A stretch of DNA of 64,000 nucleotides from Pigoraptor chileana (lineage: Eukaryota; Opisthokonta; Filasterea), in NCBI GenBank assembly GCA_943704495.1, contig CALSCR010004131.1, forward strand, positions 1 through 64,000. The letters are read 5' to 3'. Under the pieces are notes generated by a model. The model saw only the letters and a list, made by a program, of their open reading frames with translations. It did not search any database and was not told the origin of the DNA. Positions 25,920-35,853 of the stretch are shown piece after piece. Position 1 is the first letter of the stretch. Every line of letters begins with the position of its first letter. The translations under genes were made by a program, and so were the position numbers.

Positions 25920-26334
25920 TACTATGGAAAAAAAAACATGGCACGGACCGCCGCGCCACCACGGTTCCGAATTTACTTTGGTCGCCGACCGCCGCGCCAC
26001 CATGGTTCTCAGTTTACTTTGGGCACGGGCCGCGCCACGGTTCAGATTAATATCTGGCACGGATCGCCGTGCCACCATGGTCTATGTTAATCTCCCAACG
26101 CGACATGTCCAGGGTTAAATTACACTTTAGTACTCAGATGTTTGCCGCAGTATTCGCACTCACACGGAAAACACACGAACGTTGGTCCAATTCTAACAAA
26201 TTCTGTTGGTCGTGCTCGCAAACGACTCATTACCATATTGATTGGCATGGGCGCCAGACTGACAAGCACGGATCCCTTCGGACGCTCTCGTTAATAGACA
26301 CCGCGGTGAGCATACGATATTTCAGTCCAATACG
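25920..26334. repeat. Family A hairpins and unassigned sequence
   Basis: 25938-26080 holds four plus-oriented hairpins (GGCACGGACCGCCGCGCC at ~25941-25958, then degenerate copies), with tails facing away from the pseudokinase gene on their left. 26085-26334 has no gene or repeat that I can support. Confidence 0.6.
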
Positions 26335-26960
26335 ATGGACATTGACTTCTTCATCGTATCGTGGATAAAGGGCGAATACCAGCAGTGTGTGTCTCAATTG
26401 GAAATCGCGTTTGCAAACGATTACAGAAGTTGCATCGCCACCTTGAAAGAGAATATAATTCACCGTTTGACGAGATACTTCTTTCATTTAAGTGTAGACA
26501 TGCGGACGAGTTGTTGGTCAAAGACAGTGTTTATTTTTTAGAACGATCTATTCAATATGATAACGTCGTATTATTTGACGCGTTGGCGGATGGTGTGATC
26601 GAGGCAGTCGACTTGAATGAAATGACGTCGTTTTTTCGATTCATTTGTCAAAGAAACGCGTGTAAACTTATGAGCGCATTTTTGTCAAAACAAAGGGTGC
26701 AAGATATGAATGCTCATCCTGCCTTACTTTTATCCATGGAATCATTGACCTGGTCTGGGCATGAAGATTCCCAAAGTTTCCGGAAAGACGTGTCAAAAAT
26801 TGTTTTGTGTGATCGTCACACTGTGAATAATCAGTTGGTATGGCGGGCCCTTTACACACTGTTCTTGAGCAACATGAAAGAAATGCGAAGAGGTGGGTCC
26901 TCAACCCATTTTCAGCGCTGCACAACAGTTTCCGCGCAAACCGTTGGAAGGAATCACTAA
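26335..26960 (+). CDS. Uncertain hypothetical coding region
   Basis: Protein-like sequence appears in two overlapping phases. One is MDIDFFIVSWIKGEYQQCVS... from ATG 26335. The other runs to 26960 and includes YDNVVLFDALADGVIEAVDL and FFRFICQRNACKLMSAFL, which look helical and ankyrin- or HEAT-like. I cannot define one gene with confidence. No family recognised and no hairpin is attached. Confidence 0.35.
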
Positions 26961-27212
26961 CTTTTATTTGACGAACTTTCTTTCGACAAATGCAGACTGA
27001 GTGCTCAATCACCCGCGTAAAAAACACAAACCGTCCGCAAAACGACTACACCGTCCGCAAAACGACTAACCCGTCCGCAAAACGACAAACCCGTACGCAA
27101 AACGACAAACCCGTACGCAAAACACCAAACCGTACGCAAAACAACTAACCCGTACGCAAAACGACTAGCCCGTCCGCAAAACGTCTAACCCGCGGTGCGC
27201 GGCGGAACGCGC
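26961..27212 (-). repeat. 20-bp tandem array ending in a hairpin
   Basis: 27030-27190: about eight units of AACCCGTACGCAAAACGACT with C/A variants. The array ends at 27197-27212 with minus-oriented GCGCG-TTCCGC-CGCGC, tail ACCGCGGGTTAG. The hairpin encodes the last nine residues of the next protein (ERVPPRTAG) and its tail supplies the TAG stop. Confidence 0.8.
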
Positions 27213-28756
27213 TCGGCTTCGTAAAGCAAATGCCAAATCCGCAAAGTACACGTCCTCCCTGGCCTCTGCGCCCTCCCCACCACCTGCGTCTCCGTTGCCT
27301 CGTCCAGCTTGTGCATCAAAATAACATCCGTCGTGTATTCCAAGTTCATTCCGCACCCAAAAATCTTCGAATTCGCCAACAACACCCGAATCTTCCCCTC
27401 CTTAAACGCATTCAACGTGCTGTCCGTGCTCTTGATGCTCCCCCCGGAAATGTCCGCAAACGTGATCCCCTCGGCCGCAAGACTCTGCGAAATCGATTCA
27501 AACACAAAATCATAGTCCGAAAACAATATCGTTTTGCTATCCTTCGGCAGCCGCCGAATCACACTCAACAATGCTTCCTTCTTGTCCTTGAGAACGTTGG
27601 TTTGTATCGCTTGCTTTTCCCCCGGCTTGTCTATCATCTCCACAACGTTCTTGATAACGTTCTCCGCCCTGCACATTGGACAATTGAGATGGGCGGACAT
27701 CCACAGCTCTAGACATTTCTTACACCACTTCAGCTTGCAACACCTCGTGACCAAATAGGGCTTAGTGGGCTTCTCCAGACAAAATGCACACAAGCCATGA
27801 TGTGCCAACAGCTGCCTCATCCGAAGAATTTTCTTCTCCAGCACCGCAATTCTTTTTCGACACTCCTGATGCTCTTCTTCAGTGTATGGGTTTTCCGGAT
27901 CCTCCTCGATCAGTTGCCGCAAATCTTTGTCCTTTAGTTTCTCACACTCCAGCTTTGACCTCCACTCTCCCTGCAACAGCGTCACCAACTGCTTTTCATC
28001 CTGCGCCACCTTCGTCTCCGTAATCTTCCTAAAGTCCAACGCCCTCACGCTCCTCATCTGCTCACCCTCCAACACGCCGGCTAGCACCCCATCTATCAGC
28101 AAATTGCTCACGAGAATGGTCGCAACCTTCGGCGGATCCAACAAAATGCTTTGCTTGACAAACTCTGGATCACACAACACGGTAACGTCCTCGACATTCG
28201 AACACTTGTACACTCCCGTCTGCTCCGGCTTGAACGACGCCGACAAGAACCACGTAACCTCCGCCGGAAGGTGACTCTCGACCGACCACGCAATATTGTC
28301 GATTTCATCAAAAATAACCCTCCGCACCCTGAGCTTTAAAGACATGAGCGTCGTCGCAATCGTGTAATAATGAATGTTCGTCGTCAACAAAACATCATAG
28401 AGCCTCAAATTCTCCCTAAGCATTGGGTAGTACAATTTCATGATCTCCTCATATTGCACAAACTGCCCACAATTCAAGTCCGTAAACTTTGAAATGGCCT
28501 CGTTCCACTGAGTGTAAATGTTGATTGGAACCACCACGACATTCGTCCCCCCCGCACCCCTCTCCTTATCTTGCAAGAGAAGGCTGAGCAAAGCAAAGGT
28601 TTTCCCAGAACCAGGCCCGTCAGACATAATGCCAATCGCCGACCCAGACTGTTCAATCTGATTGCACCTGCGGAGCATGGCAAGCTGGTGAGGCCACAAC
28701 GGCATCTTAGCGCTCTCCGGCATTCTCGCGCGAGGTGATTCGATTGTCAACCGCAT
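27185..28756 (-). CDS. SNF2-family helicase with inserted RING finger
   Basis: 523 residues. Motif I is MSDGPGSGKTFALL (~44-57), motif II IFDEIDN (~149-155), and motifs V/VI are KIFGCGMNLEYTTDVIL and QVVGRAQRPGR near the C-terminus. Between the two RecA-like halves, a RING finger (~325-365: CAFCLEKPTKPYL, CCKLKWCKKCLELW, NCPMC) follows a coiled, charged linker. This is the Rad5/HLTF/SHPRH layout of DNA-translocating ubiquitin ligases. In a virus it could act in repair, recombination or transcription. The C-terminal nine residues come from a hairpin element, so the ancestral protein was probably shorter. Confidence 0.85.
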   Translation of the reverse strand: MRLTIESPRARMPESAKMPLWPHQLAMLRRCNQIEQSGSAIGIMSDGPGSGKTFALLSLLLQDKERGAGGTNVVVVPINIYTQWNEAISKFTDLNCGQFVQYEEIMKLYYPMLRENLRLYDVLLTTNIHYYTIATTLMSLKLRVRRVIFDEIDNIAWSVESHLPAEVTWFLSASFKPEQTGVYKCSNVEDVTVLCDPEFVKQSILLDPPKVATILVSNLLIDGVLAGVLEGEQMRSVRALDFRKITETKVAQDEKQLVTLLQGEWRSKLECEKLKDKDLRQLIEEDPENPYTEEEHQECRKRIAVLEKKILRMRQLLAHHGLCAFCLEKPTKPYLVTRCCKLKWCKKCLELWMSAHLNCPMCRAENVIKNVVEMIDKPGEKQAIQTNVLKDKKEALLSVIRRLPKDSKTILFSDYDFVFESISQSLAAEGITFADISGGSIKSTDSTLNAFKEGKIRVLLANSKIFGCGMNLEYTTDVILMHKLDEATETQVVGRAQRPGRTCTLRIWHLLYEAERVPPRTAG

Positions 28757-29209
28757 TTTTGTGCGCTATGTTCATCTACTATGCTACGGCTTTAGAGCGT
28801 GTACGAGTGAGCGTGTCCGCCGCTCCCTACGGTGTCCGCTGAGCGTTCAAGTCATCCTCAACCAAAACTATTGGAGCGCGGACGAAACGAGATTTGTGGA
28901 CGGTAAGTGCTAGTAACAAAAAACTGGCGAACAACCCTGATCAATCAAAAAATGTATTTGAAAACGTACCTATTTATGGAAAACGCAACCGTGGTGAGAG
29001 ACGGAAACAACGTGGTGAGAGACGGAAACACCGCGGTGAGAGACGGAAACACCGTGGTGAGCGGCGGAACGCTCGATGTCAATAGACAGTCGAGTCCCAT
29101 AGCCACAGTTGCGACAATAGGGGTTTTGAAAGGAAGGATGTTCTTCATCATGGCGTTAAGAATTGTGAGAACACAAGGACGGGCCAGCTTATCAATTTTT
29201 CCCGGCATT
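28757..29209. repeat. 110-bp hairpin unit and 21-bp array
   Basis: 28809-28905: a copy of the long unit (GAGCG-TGTCCGC-CGCTC, CCTACGGTGTCCG, then TTCAAGTCATCCTCAACC and GGAGCGCGGACGAAACGAGA). It faces away from the helicase start. 28985-29075: about five GTGAGAGACGGAAACACCGTG units ending in the minus-oriented hairpin GAGCGGCGGAACGCTC (~29057-29072). No gene is seen between. Confidence 0.7.
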
Positions 29210-30889
29210 TCACACCGTTGCCGGCGGATCGTCCTCCTCGACTGCCTCGTAATCGCCAGGGAACACTATTCCAGCCCTCACTTGGTCCGTTACTGTTTCC
29301 TTCATGACATTGCTCTTCCTGGCGAGCGCATCGAGAATGCGCACCTCTGGTGTCTGCTTGCCGTACAGACAATAGATTGTGGCGTCGGATCGAGAATCTG
29401 CCCTCTGAAACCTGTGCGCCAACTGATACAACGAGATTGTCGAGTAGTTTGGATTCACGAGTGCAAACCGCGGAAATGTCCCAAATTTATCATCCAGGTC
29501 AATGCCTGTGCTGCACACACCCATGTTGCCAATGAGGAGACGATATTTCGTATTGCCTGCTTGGAACTTGTCGAGAACGTCCTTGCGCTTCCCCACGGTC
29601 AGTTCGCCATTGAGAACGAGTGGATTGAACTCTGCGAGTTGAGCCACGAGGTCGCCGATTGTCGCCGTGTAATTAACACAGATTACGACCTTGCGATTTG
29701 GGTCGGCCAAGAGCATTTCGCGAGCAATCCTGTTGAATGTGGTAATCTTCGCCGTCTCGATCTGCAACATTGCTCTTGAAATTTGTCTGAGCGACTCCAC
29801 ACCAGTATTCGCAAAATGCACTGTGTGACGGTTTCCATCGTACCCGCTTGCCTTACCCAAACTGCCGACTGCATTCGCCAAGAGATCCAGGCTGCTTTCG
29901 TCTCTCACAAAGTAATACGCATTGCGCTTGATCAGCTGCGTATTGACCGACGGGGGCATCATGGACGAGCTCACGTGGTTCTTTACGACATCTTGAAACA
30001 GGCGATAGCACAACTTGTTCAAAGCGCCTTCGCCTTCTCGATTGTTAGTAGAAAGGGCAACAATCGACTGCGTTGTAAAGTTATCCAACCCTTCGCAGAA
30101 AGTGACAATGTCGTTCATGCCGCGCCACTCCAGAGTGTAGTCTCGCAGATCAAACACCGCAAGCATGTCGCTCTTCATGACGTGCAACGTGCGAAACATG
30201 TGCACGGCTTGGCACTCCTTGTCGATGGGACTCCCTGAAAGGAGCAACGCCTTGGACTTGCCGCCGTCAGCAGTTACAATCGTCTTGATGAGCGCCTGAC
30301 ATGCTGCAAATTGGGACGTGATGTTCTTGACGTTCTGAATTTCGTCCATGATCAGGAGAACCCCCTCGGCGACCATCGTCTTGAACTGTTCAGACGGCGT
30401 AAACTCCACCTTGTCCACGTCAATCAACTCTTCGTCGGGTCGACCGTTGATCGCGTTGGGTTTACGGGTCATTTGGATCGTGTAGTCGCGGCGGTGCAGC
30501 AACCCGTGCTTCGGCTGCTTGCACTTGACCGTGCGAAGCTCGCAGTAGCTGAGATTGTGCCGAACCGGAACGCCGTGCTTTGACTTCATTACATCCCACT
30601 TTGGCTTAACAGACACTGGCGCGATTACGATTACGTGCTTGAACCCATCGTGCAATGCAATATGCGACGCAGTGTACGTCTTGCCCGCGCCCAGCATGCT
30701 GAAATCTAGCGCAAACGGGTGCTTCTTCAGAATGGCATTGAGGCGAACAACGTGCTCCTCCTGGGACGGATACAGCTTGATCGGCTCAATTGGAACAGGC
30801 GGCGGCGGTTCTGCCTTTTTGGTGCGTTTGGCCTTTGGTTTCGCTTCGGCAGGCGCGGTTAGCGCGGCAGGCGCAGCTTGCACATTCAT
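29210..30889 (-). CDS. SF2 DNA/RNA helicase (SNF2-like, viral transcription or replication type)
   Basis: 559 residues from ATG 30889. After an Ala/Lys-rich start, the Q-motif-like YPSQEEHVVRLNAIL precedes motif I DFSMLGAGKTYTA (~58-70). Motif II is LIMDEIQNV, motif III LLLSGSPIDKE. The C-terminal half has LLIGNMGVCSTGIDLDD and YQLAHRFQRADSRS (motifs V and VI). This is the helicase type of nucleocytovirus transcription factors and D6/D11-like ATPases; which one is not decidable by eye. It is on the same strand as the RING helicase but is separate, and is not an obvious duplicate of it. Confidence 0.85.
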   Translation of the reverse strand: MNVQAAPAALTAPAEAKPKAKRTKKAEPPPPVPIEPIKLYPSQEEHVVRLNAILKKHPFALDFSMLGAGKTYTASHIALHDGFKHVIVIAPVSVKPKWDVMKSKHGVPVRHNLSYCELRTVKCKQPKHGLLHRRDYTIQMTRKPNAINGRPDEELIDVDKVEFTPSEQFKTMVAEGVLLIMDEIQNVKNITSQFAACQALIKTIVTADGGKSKALLLSGSPIDKECQAVHMFRTLHVMKSDMLAVFDLRDYTLEWRGMNDIVTFCEGLDNFTTQSIVALSTNNREGEGALNKLCYRLFQDVVKNHVSSSMMPPSVNTQLIKRNAYYFVRDESSLDLLANAVGSLGKASGYDGNRHTVHFANTGVESLRQISRAMLQIETAKITTFNRIAREMLLADPNRKVVICVNYTATIGDLVAQLAEFNPLVLNGELTVGKRKDVLDKFQAGNTKYRLLIGNMGVCSTGIDLDDKFGTFPRFALVNPNYSTISLYQLAHRFQRADSRSDATIYCLYGKQTPEVRILDALARKSNVMKETVTDQVRAGIVFPGDYEAVEEDDPPATV

Positions 30890-31415
30890 TATTGTTGACA
30901 ATGGTGACTACGGTTTAAGCTTTGATGCATGTTTCATTTTTTTCCCTGCCGTATGCGCACCCCTCAAATACCGACGTGGCCTGCCGTTAACGCAGACGAT
31001 GCGAAGGACGTGTTCCAGCACATACCGCTTTGAGTTCAGGGTGTTTACGTTTGAAACTGACAGGAAGCCGCGTTGTACTAATCCTATGTCGCAACCGCCA
31101 TGTACATTGCTGTGAGCTGAGCGTTAATGAAATGATTTAAAATGATTTAAGCCGAAAGGCGCTGGATCGTGTGTAATGTACGCACAAATCTGCACTGGCC
31201 ACTACTGCATTATTATCGTTCACAACTCAACCCTCGCTGGAATCCGCAAAACACACCCAGCGAATCTGTGAACGACTGCCCGTCAAACGATTACGGTCGA
31301 CGAACTTTTAGCATTAGACGAATGAGACGCCTCACCAACATTCCAAAAAAAAAAGCAGGCGTAATCTCGTTGTTGCCGCAGGCAATAACCGCTTTCTGCG
31401 CAAAGGACCATCCGC
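30890..31415. other. Intergenic region
   Basis: 526 bp between the helicase and the Hint frame. GGGAAAAAAATGAAAC on the minus strand (~30929-30945) recurs near 32245 and resembles A-rich early promoters of large viruses. A 10-bp direct repeat, AAATGATTTA, lies near 31129-31148. No gene supported. Confidence 0.4.
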
Positions 31416-32000
31416 TCAAAAGACGTTTGCAAGCTGCAAGGCTTCAGCATACGGATGAATCGTACCGTCCTCAATGTCGTGCAGTCCGTACATCCGCAAC
31501 GGCGCAAACGACCTGTGAACAGTTGTCTGTCCGATGGACTCTGCGAGCTTTCCGGCGTAGTTGCTCGCGGTTATGCCATTGACGACAATCGTGCCGCTGT
31601 ACGTGGCTGGCGCATAAATGCCATTGATCAGCACCTCGTCAATGCTGGCGATTTCGGTAGGTTGCCCATGGAGACGGATTTTGTCGCCTACTTTTAGCGA
31701 TCCAGCCGTAACGAAGTTGGACTCTGCGTTGACGAGTTCAACGAGGTGATCAAATGTAATTTCCAGTGCATCCGAACCGGCAGTTATGAGAAGACCGATC
31801 CGTTCTGCAGAAACGTCCCTGTGCAGAAACGTATACACCTGATCGGTCGACCCATCCCCCTGGTAGACTTCATCGCCAACGCGCAAATCGTTCATTGTGA
31901 TTAGTCCACGCGTCGTGTTGAGAATGCCCACTGAAGAGAAACAACTCGTTTTCATCTTTCTCCACTCCCTCACAATACATCTCCTTGCAGTAGTTGCCAT
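31416..32000 (-). CDS. Hedgehog-type Hint (Hog) domain
   Basis: 195-codon frame. From MKTSCFSSVGILNT it follows the Hog domain: catalytic Cys in SCFSS, MNDLRVGDEVYQGDG, ITFDHLVELVNAES (the TxxH-like His), LKVGDKIRLHG, and the Hog signature GIYAPATYSGTIVVNGITAS. It ends without the sterol-binding region. Hog domains cleave at the Cys and pass the upstream peptide to a nucleophile. In protists they follow secreted N-domains. The frame overlaps the next entry in another phase; how the two relate is unresolved. Hog domains are very rare in viruses. Confidence 0.8.
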   Translation of the reverse strand: MATTARRCIVREWRKMKTSCFSSVGILNTTRGLITMNDLRVGDEVYQGDGSTDQVYTFLHRDVSAERIGLLITAGSDALEITFDHLVELVNAESNFVTAGSLKVGDKIRLHGQPTEIASIDEVLINGIYAPATYSGTIVVNGITASNYAGKLAESIGQTTVHRSFAPLRMYGLHDIEDGTIHPYAEALQLANVF

Positions 32001-32163
32001 TGGCTGACTCGGTTATGCAACCGCATTTCGTGCTGATGTAGGTGAGTTGAGCAGAATCAATAGCACTGGCCACGGGAACAAAGATGGCAAGTGCAATGAG
32101 GGCGATAGTTTGAGCCCTCGCGACAGTTTGGGCCCTCGCGACAGTTTGGACTTGGTTGAACAT
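31870..32163 (-). CDS. Secreted N-terminal region upstream of the Hint domain
   Basis: 97 residues from ATG 32163. The signal peptide follows two VARAQTVARAQ repeats: IALIALAIFVPVASAIDS, cleavage expected near ASA/ID. A short Cys-containing segment follows (TKCGCITESANGNYCKEMYC). This is what one expects ahead of a Hog domain. Seen alone it is a small secreted Cys-rich peptide. It overlaps the Hint frame by ~130 bp. Confidence 0.55.
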   Translation of the reverse strand: MFNQVQTVARAQTVARAQTIALIALAIFVPVASAIDSAQLTYISTKCGCITESANGNYCKEMYCEGVEKDENELFLFSGHSQHDAWTNHNERFARWR

Positions 32164-32245
32164 GATGTTTGAAGGGTGGTTGAAAAGGGAGGGGGAGGGA
32201 AGTCTGTGTATTGTTGTTACAGTTTTGTTTCGGTATAATGAGATT

Positions 32246-35200
32246 TCATTTTTTTCCCCCATTAGGCAATGTTGAACGTCGCGACAATTCTGAAATGCGC
32301 GACGAAAACTCCATTCGTTGAGGAACTCGTATGGACGCACGCATGGATGCACTGTCCATGTTAATCTGGACTTCTGACGGATGCACTCTATGTGAACGCG
32401 TCGTGAGTGTCGAGAGCCAGTAGAGAGAATTGCGAGATGAGTGTTGATAATTACGGAGCGAGTGTCTTCTGTGTTGCTGAATGAACAAGTCGCACAACAT
32501 CTTGTGTACTGTCTTGAACGTCGGTCGCGCTTCGGCAGAACGGTCCCAGCACTGCGTCATTAGCGTTTGAAAGTCAGGTGGAGTGTCGGACGGGATCTCC
32601 GGTCGAATGTTGTTCTCTGCGACCTGCAGCGTAGTCGCGACCACGCCTTTTTCAGCGACAAGCGCACAAAAGGGCGACTGAAGCGCTGCCAGTTCCCACA
32701 TGATGATTCCAAACGAATACACATCCACAGCCACAGTTGAAAACTGATTGCCCAAGATCACTTCCGGGGGCATCCACAGCATCGTCCCAACTACCTCTTC
32801 CCCTCGCACGTACACGTCCTCGTTTGTCGGCTTTATTTTTGACAACCCAAAATCGCACACTTTTACAATAAAGTGATCGTCCACAAGCAAATTTAGAGAT
32901 TTGAGATCATTGTGCACGATCGGCGGATTCAGCGAATGCAAATACAACATCCCCGCAGATGCATCCTTGGCCATTCTAATCCTTCTGAGCCACTTGAGGG
33001 GCTGTGAGTCGGTTTGCGAGTACGCCTTGAGCAAGTGATAAAGGGAGCCGTGGTTCATGTATTCCATGACCATGCAAATTATGTTCTCGTCAAAACATGC
33101 GCCCATAAAACACACAATGTTGGGATGTCTCAGTCGACACATCATCTTAATCTCTGTCACGAACCGGTCAATGGCATTGTCGTGTTCCTTGGTCGATTGC
33201 CTGCTCTTTGAGTCAATACTCGCGCGCGCAACAACAAAAGAACTACCTCGCTTTATCGTGTTCCACACCTGTTGCAAACCGTTCTTTTTGCCTTCTGTTG
33301 ACGGCCTGTTCATTGCGCGCTTCATCTCTTCCCGCAGTTCGTCCGACCGAGTCCCGGTGGGCTCCAACGTCGGAATTATCGTGGATGCCCAAGATAGCGT
33401 CTTGATCGCTACAGTTGAATTGCGGTACAATCCTGCATGAACCTTGCCGAAAGATCCCTCGCCAATTAGCTGCATGAACTCGATTTCTGCCATGTCCACG
33501 AGCCAGTTGTTCGAATCGATGGACAGCGGTTTCCGTTTGAAATATTTCAGTCCGACAATTACGGCGACGAGTAACCCAACGGGAATAACAGTCGAAGGGA
33601 CGATCAGCACGAGCAGGTGGCTCGTCTTATCCGCCGCAACCGTCCATTCCACACTCAATCCGTTGTAAATGTCACCGTCAACGTCAGAGCGCGTGGTGAT
33701 GACGACCGTTCCACTTCCCCCCGCGACAAACGTAATTGGCGTCGCATACGCTTCTGGTGAAATATCAACTGAGGCTGGAAAAACGCTAACTGTCGCGGAT
33801 GTGGCGGACAGACGCACAACACCGAGCGGGAGAGTTTTCAACGCAACTGTCATGACCGATTTGCCATCGGGTCTCAAAATCAACCCCGCAATGTCGTCAT
33901 CCTCTACTTGCACCACATGAACGTGCTCTTTGAACTGTCCCCACTCAATTACTAGCGTCCACGGGGATGTTGCAATGGCATCGTCAGCCACGTCAACATA
34001 AAACAAGTGGCTGGCGATTCCGAGGGCTTTGCCAAAGCTGATTGTGTATCCAGTCTCAACCGCACTGACAACAGAGTATGACGGGGGTGAGCTACTCGCC
34101 GACGAGTTCACAACCAGCTCGATACGTCGTCCCTCTAAGACGTTCTGTGGGCCGTCCACACTGACCACGATTGGAGCAGTCAGTTCCCATGTGGTGCTGA
34201 AGGTATTTGTTGTAATTCCGTCGGCGTGCGAGGACATCCACAACAAACGATTATGGCCCGCTGAGATAAACGCGGCGTACGTGCCTGTTGGATTAGGAAT
34301 CGATTGAATCTTGGCAAAGCGGTTTAGCTGTTCTTGCCACACGTACAAACGTGTAACAGCTGCAAAGCGGTCGGTGGTGGCACTCAGTCGGTTGGCAACC
34401 ACTACGAACAGTTTGTTCCACATGACTTCTGCGGTTATGCTCTCTGGACTGCCCCCTGTGTTCAAGACGATTGGTGACAAAGAGAATACGGTTTCGTTTG
34501 CGCGGCGGCTGTGTATGAGAACCGCTCCTGCAAATTGGTCTACCAGGGCAAGAAATTGGATCGTATCCGTATTAAAGAATGTAACGTCAGACCCGGCGGT
34601 GGAGAACGTCTGCGTAGCGACAAACGTCGTCTGGAATGCATAAAGTGTGGTGCCGGTAGCCGTTGTAACGACAAGCCAATCAGAGTTGTGCCAGCGAGCG
34701 TGGGCGGATCTGGTTGACAGGGGGGCCACGCTTTGGAATTGAACAAAACCGCCACCAAATGGTTCGTAGCGAAATATTGGACTGACCTTGCCGGAAAATG
34801 ACAAAAAGAGAGACTCGCTACTGAAAAATGCAATCAGGTGTGTCGCGCCCTCAACCGGAATACTGGCCACTCTAGTAAATTCGCCTCCAGGAACACTGGA
34901 GTACACGTGCGTCGTATCAATCGCTGGAACAAACAAGTAAGGCACAACACCCATGGTAATGAAAGCAGTCGAATATGACTTGTTTGTGGGAATGAACTGC
35001 TGGAATTGAAAAACCTGGGCAGTCAGATTCCATCGCCAAACCGACGCAGCACTGTTGTAGTTTTCGGAATCCCAAGCGATTTCGCCCGTACGCGGATTTT
35101 CCTTAAGTCGTCCAGTTGCGTTTCGAAGGTTGCTCACAACCAGCGTGGAAGTTCCGTCAACGACAAACGAACACGCGCGGTATGCCCCGTGCGTCTGGAA

Positions 35201-35605
35201 CTGCTGTTTAAGGACGAATCCAGTGGCGAGTGGGGTGCCGTCACCCACATCGCACGGTTCAGTGATTTCGTTGTCGGTGATTTCGCCTGCTTGGAATGTT
35301 AAACATGTGGGTTGGGTTTTGGTACAATACGTGTGGTTGATGCACGGTCTGCCGGTGATGGACGTTGAAACTTGGAAAGACGGATCACTGCCAACGTCGC
35401 ACTTTTCGCGCGGAAATTGGACGTCGAGCGTGTAGCACCACGGTGCGTCCATGGTGGGCTCGACGTTGCGGCAGTAGTTGTGGTCAGCAAATGACCAGCG
35501 CTTACACGTGCGGCCGCCAATCGTGGTCGACGTGGTGCCGTTGTAGTCCGCTAAAACTACGACCGCCAATACTGTAACAGACAGAAAACAAACAATAGAA
35601 AACAT
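32246..35605 (-). CDS. Receptor-like protein kinase with kringle ectodomain
   Basis: 1119 residues. Signal peptide ~1-19 (FSIVCFLSVTVLAVVVLADY). Residues ~20-72 read as a kringle: YNGTTSTTIGGRTCKRW, HNYCRNVEPTMDAPWCYTLD, EKCDVG. A long strand-rich ectodomain of propeller or Calx-beta type follows. One membrane span lies at ~668-690 (LLVLIVPSTVIPVGLLVAVI). The TKL-type kinase covers ~705-1035: GEGSFGKVHAGLY, VAIK, HNDLKSLNLLVDD, DFGLSK, MPPEVILG, all key residues present. TKL kinases are common in Acanthamoeba and giant viruses; a kringle on one is unusual. Two hairpins lie upstream of the start, facing away. Confidence 0.88.
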   Translation of the reverse strand: MFSIVCFLSVTVLAVVVLADYNGTTSTTIGGRTCKRWSFADHNYCRNVEPTMDAPWCYTLDVQFPREKCDVGSDPSFQVSTSITGRPCINHTYCTKTQPTCLTFQAGEITDNEITEPCDVGDGTPLATGFVLKQQFQTHGAYRACSFVVDGTSTLVVSNLRNATGRLKENPRTGEIAWDSENYNSAASVWRWNLTAQVFQFQQFIPTNKSYSTAFITMGVVPYLFVPAIDTTHVYSSVPGGEFTRVASIPVEGATHLIAFFSSESLFLSFSGKVSPIFRYEPFGGGFVQFQSVAPLSTRSAHARWHNSDWLVVTTATGTTLYAFQTTFVATQTFSTAGSDVTFFNTDTIQFLALVDQFAGAVLIHSRRANETVFSLSPIVLNTGGSPESITAEVMWNKLFVVVANRLSATTDRFAAVTRLYVWQEQLNRFAKIQSIPNPTGTYAAFISAGHNRLLWMSSHADGITTNTFSTTWELTAPIVVSVDGPQNVLEGRRIELVVNSSASSSPPSYSVVSAVETGYTISFGKALGIASHLFYVDVADDAIATSPWTLVIEWGQFKEHVHVVQVEDDDIAGLILRPDGKSVMTVALKTLPLGVVRLSATSATVSVFPASVDISPEAYATPITFVAGGSGTVVITTRSDVDGDIYNGLSVEWTVAADKTSHLLVLIVPSTVIPVGLLVAVIVGLKYFKRKPLSIDSNNWLVDMAEIEFMQLIGEGSFGKVHAGLYRNSTVAIKTLSWASTIIPTLEPTGTRSDELREEMKRAMNRPSTEGKKNGLQQVWNTIKRGSSFVVARASIDSKSRQSTKEHDNAIDRFVTEIKMMCRLRHPNIVCFMGACFDENIICMVMEYMNHGSLYHLLKAYSQTDSQPLKWLRRIRMAKDASAGMLYLHSLNPPIVHNDLKSLNLLVDDHFIVKVCDFGLSKIKPTNEDVYVRGEEVVGTMLWMPPEVILGNQFSTVAVDVYSFGIIMWELAALQSPFCALVAEKGVVATTLQVAENNIRPEIPSDTPPDFQTLMTQCWDRSAEARPTFKTVHKMLCDLFIQQHRRHSLRNYQHSSRNSLYWLSTLTTRSHRVHPSEVQINMDSASMRASIRVPQRMEFSSRISELSRRSTLPNGGKK

Positions 35606-35853
35606 TCTCTAACACTAACAATTGACATTTTCTGAGGAGCGTTCCGCCGCTCCCCACGGAGGAGCGTGCCGCCGCTCCCCACGGAGTTTGCAGTTCCACA
35701 ACATGTTTCTGCTTTGTTACTGTTTCTTCCCTGCAAATACGTTGTCGGCTCACATGTTGCGTTGTTGTTGTTTCTAATGACTCGGCTTAACTGTAGTGAC
35801 TTGGCTTAACTATAGTGACTTGGCTTAACTGTCGTGGTACGCGGCGAAACGCG
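35606..35853. repeat. Hairpins and 18-bp tandem array
   Basis: 35636-35690: two plus-oriented GAGCGT...CCGCTC hairpins with tail CCCACGGAG. 35775-35835: units of GTGACTTGGCTTAACTGTA leading into the minus-oriented hairpin CGCG-GCGAAA-CGCG (35840-35853), which abuts the TAA stop of the next gene (35854-35856). Confidence 0.75.
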
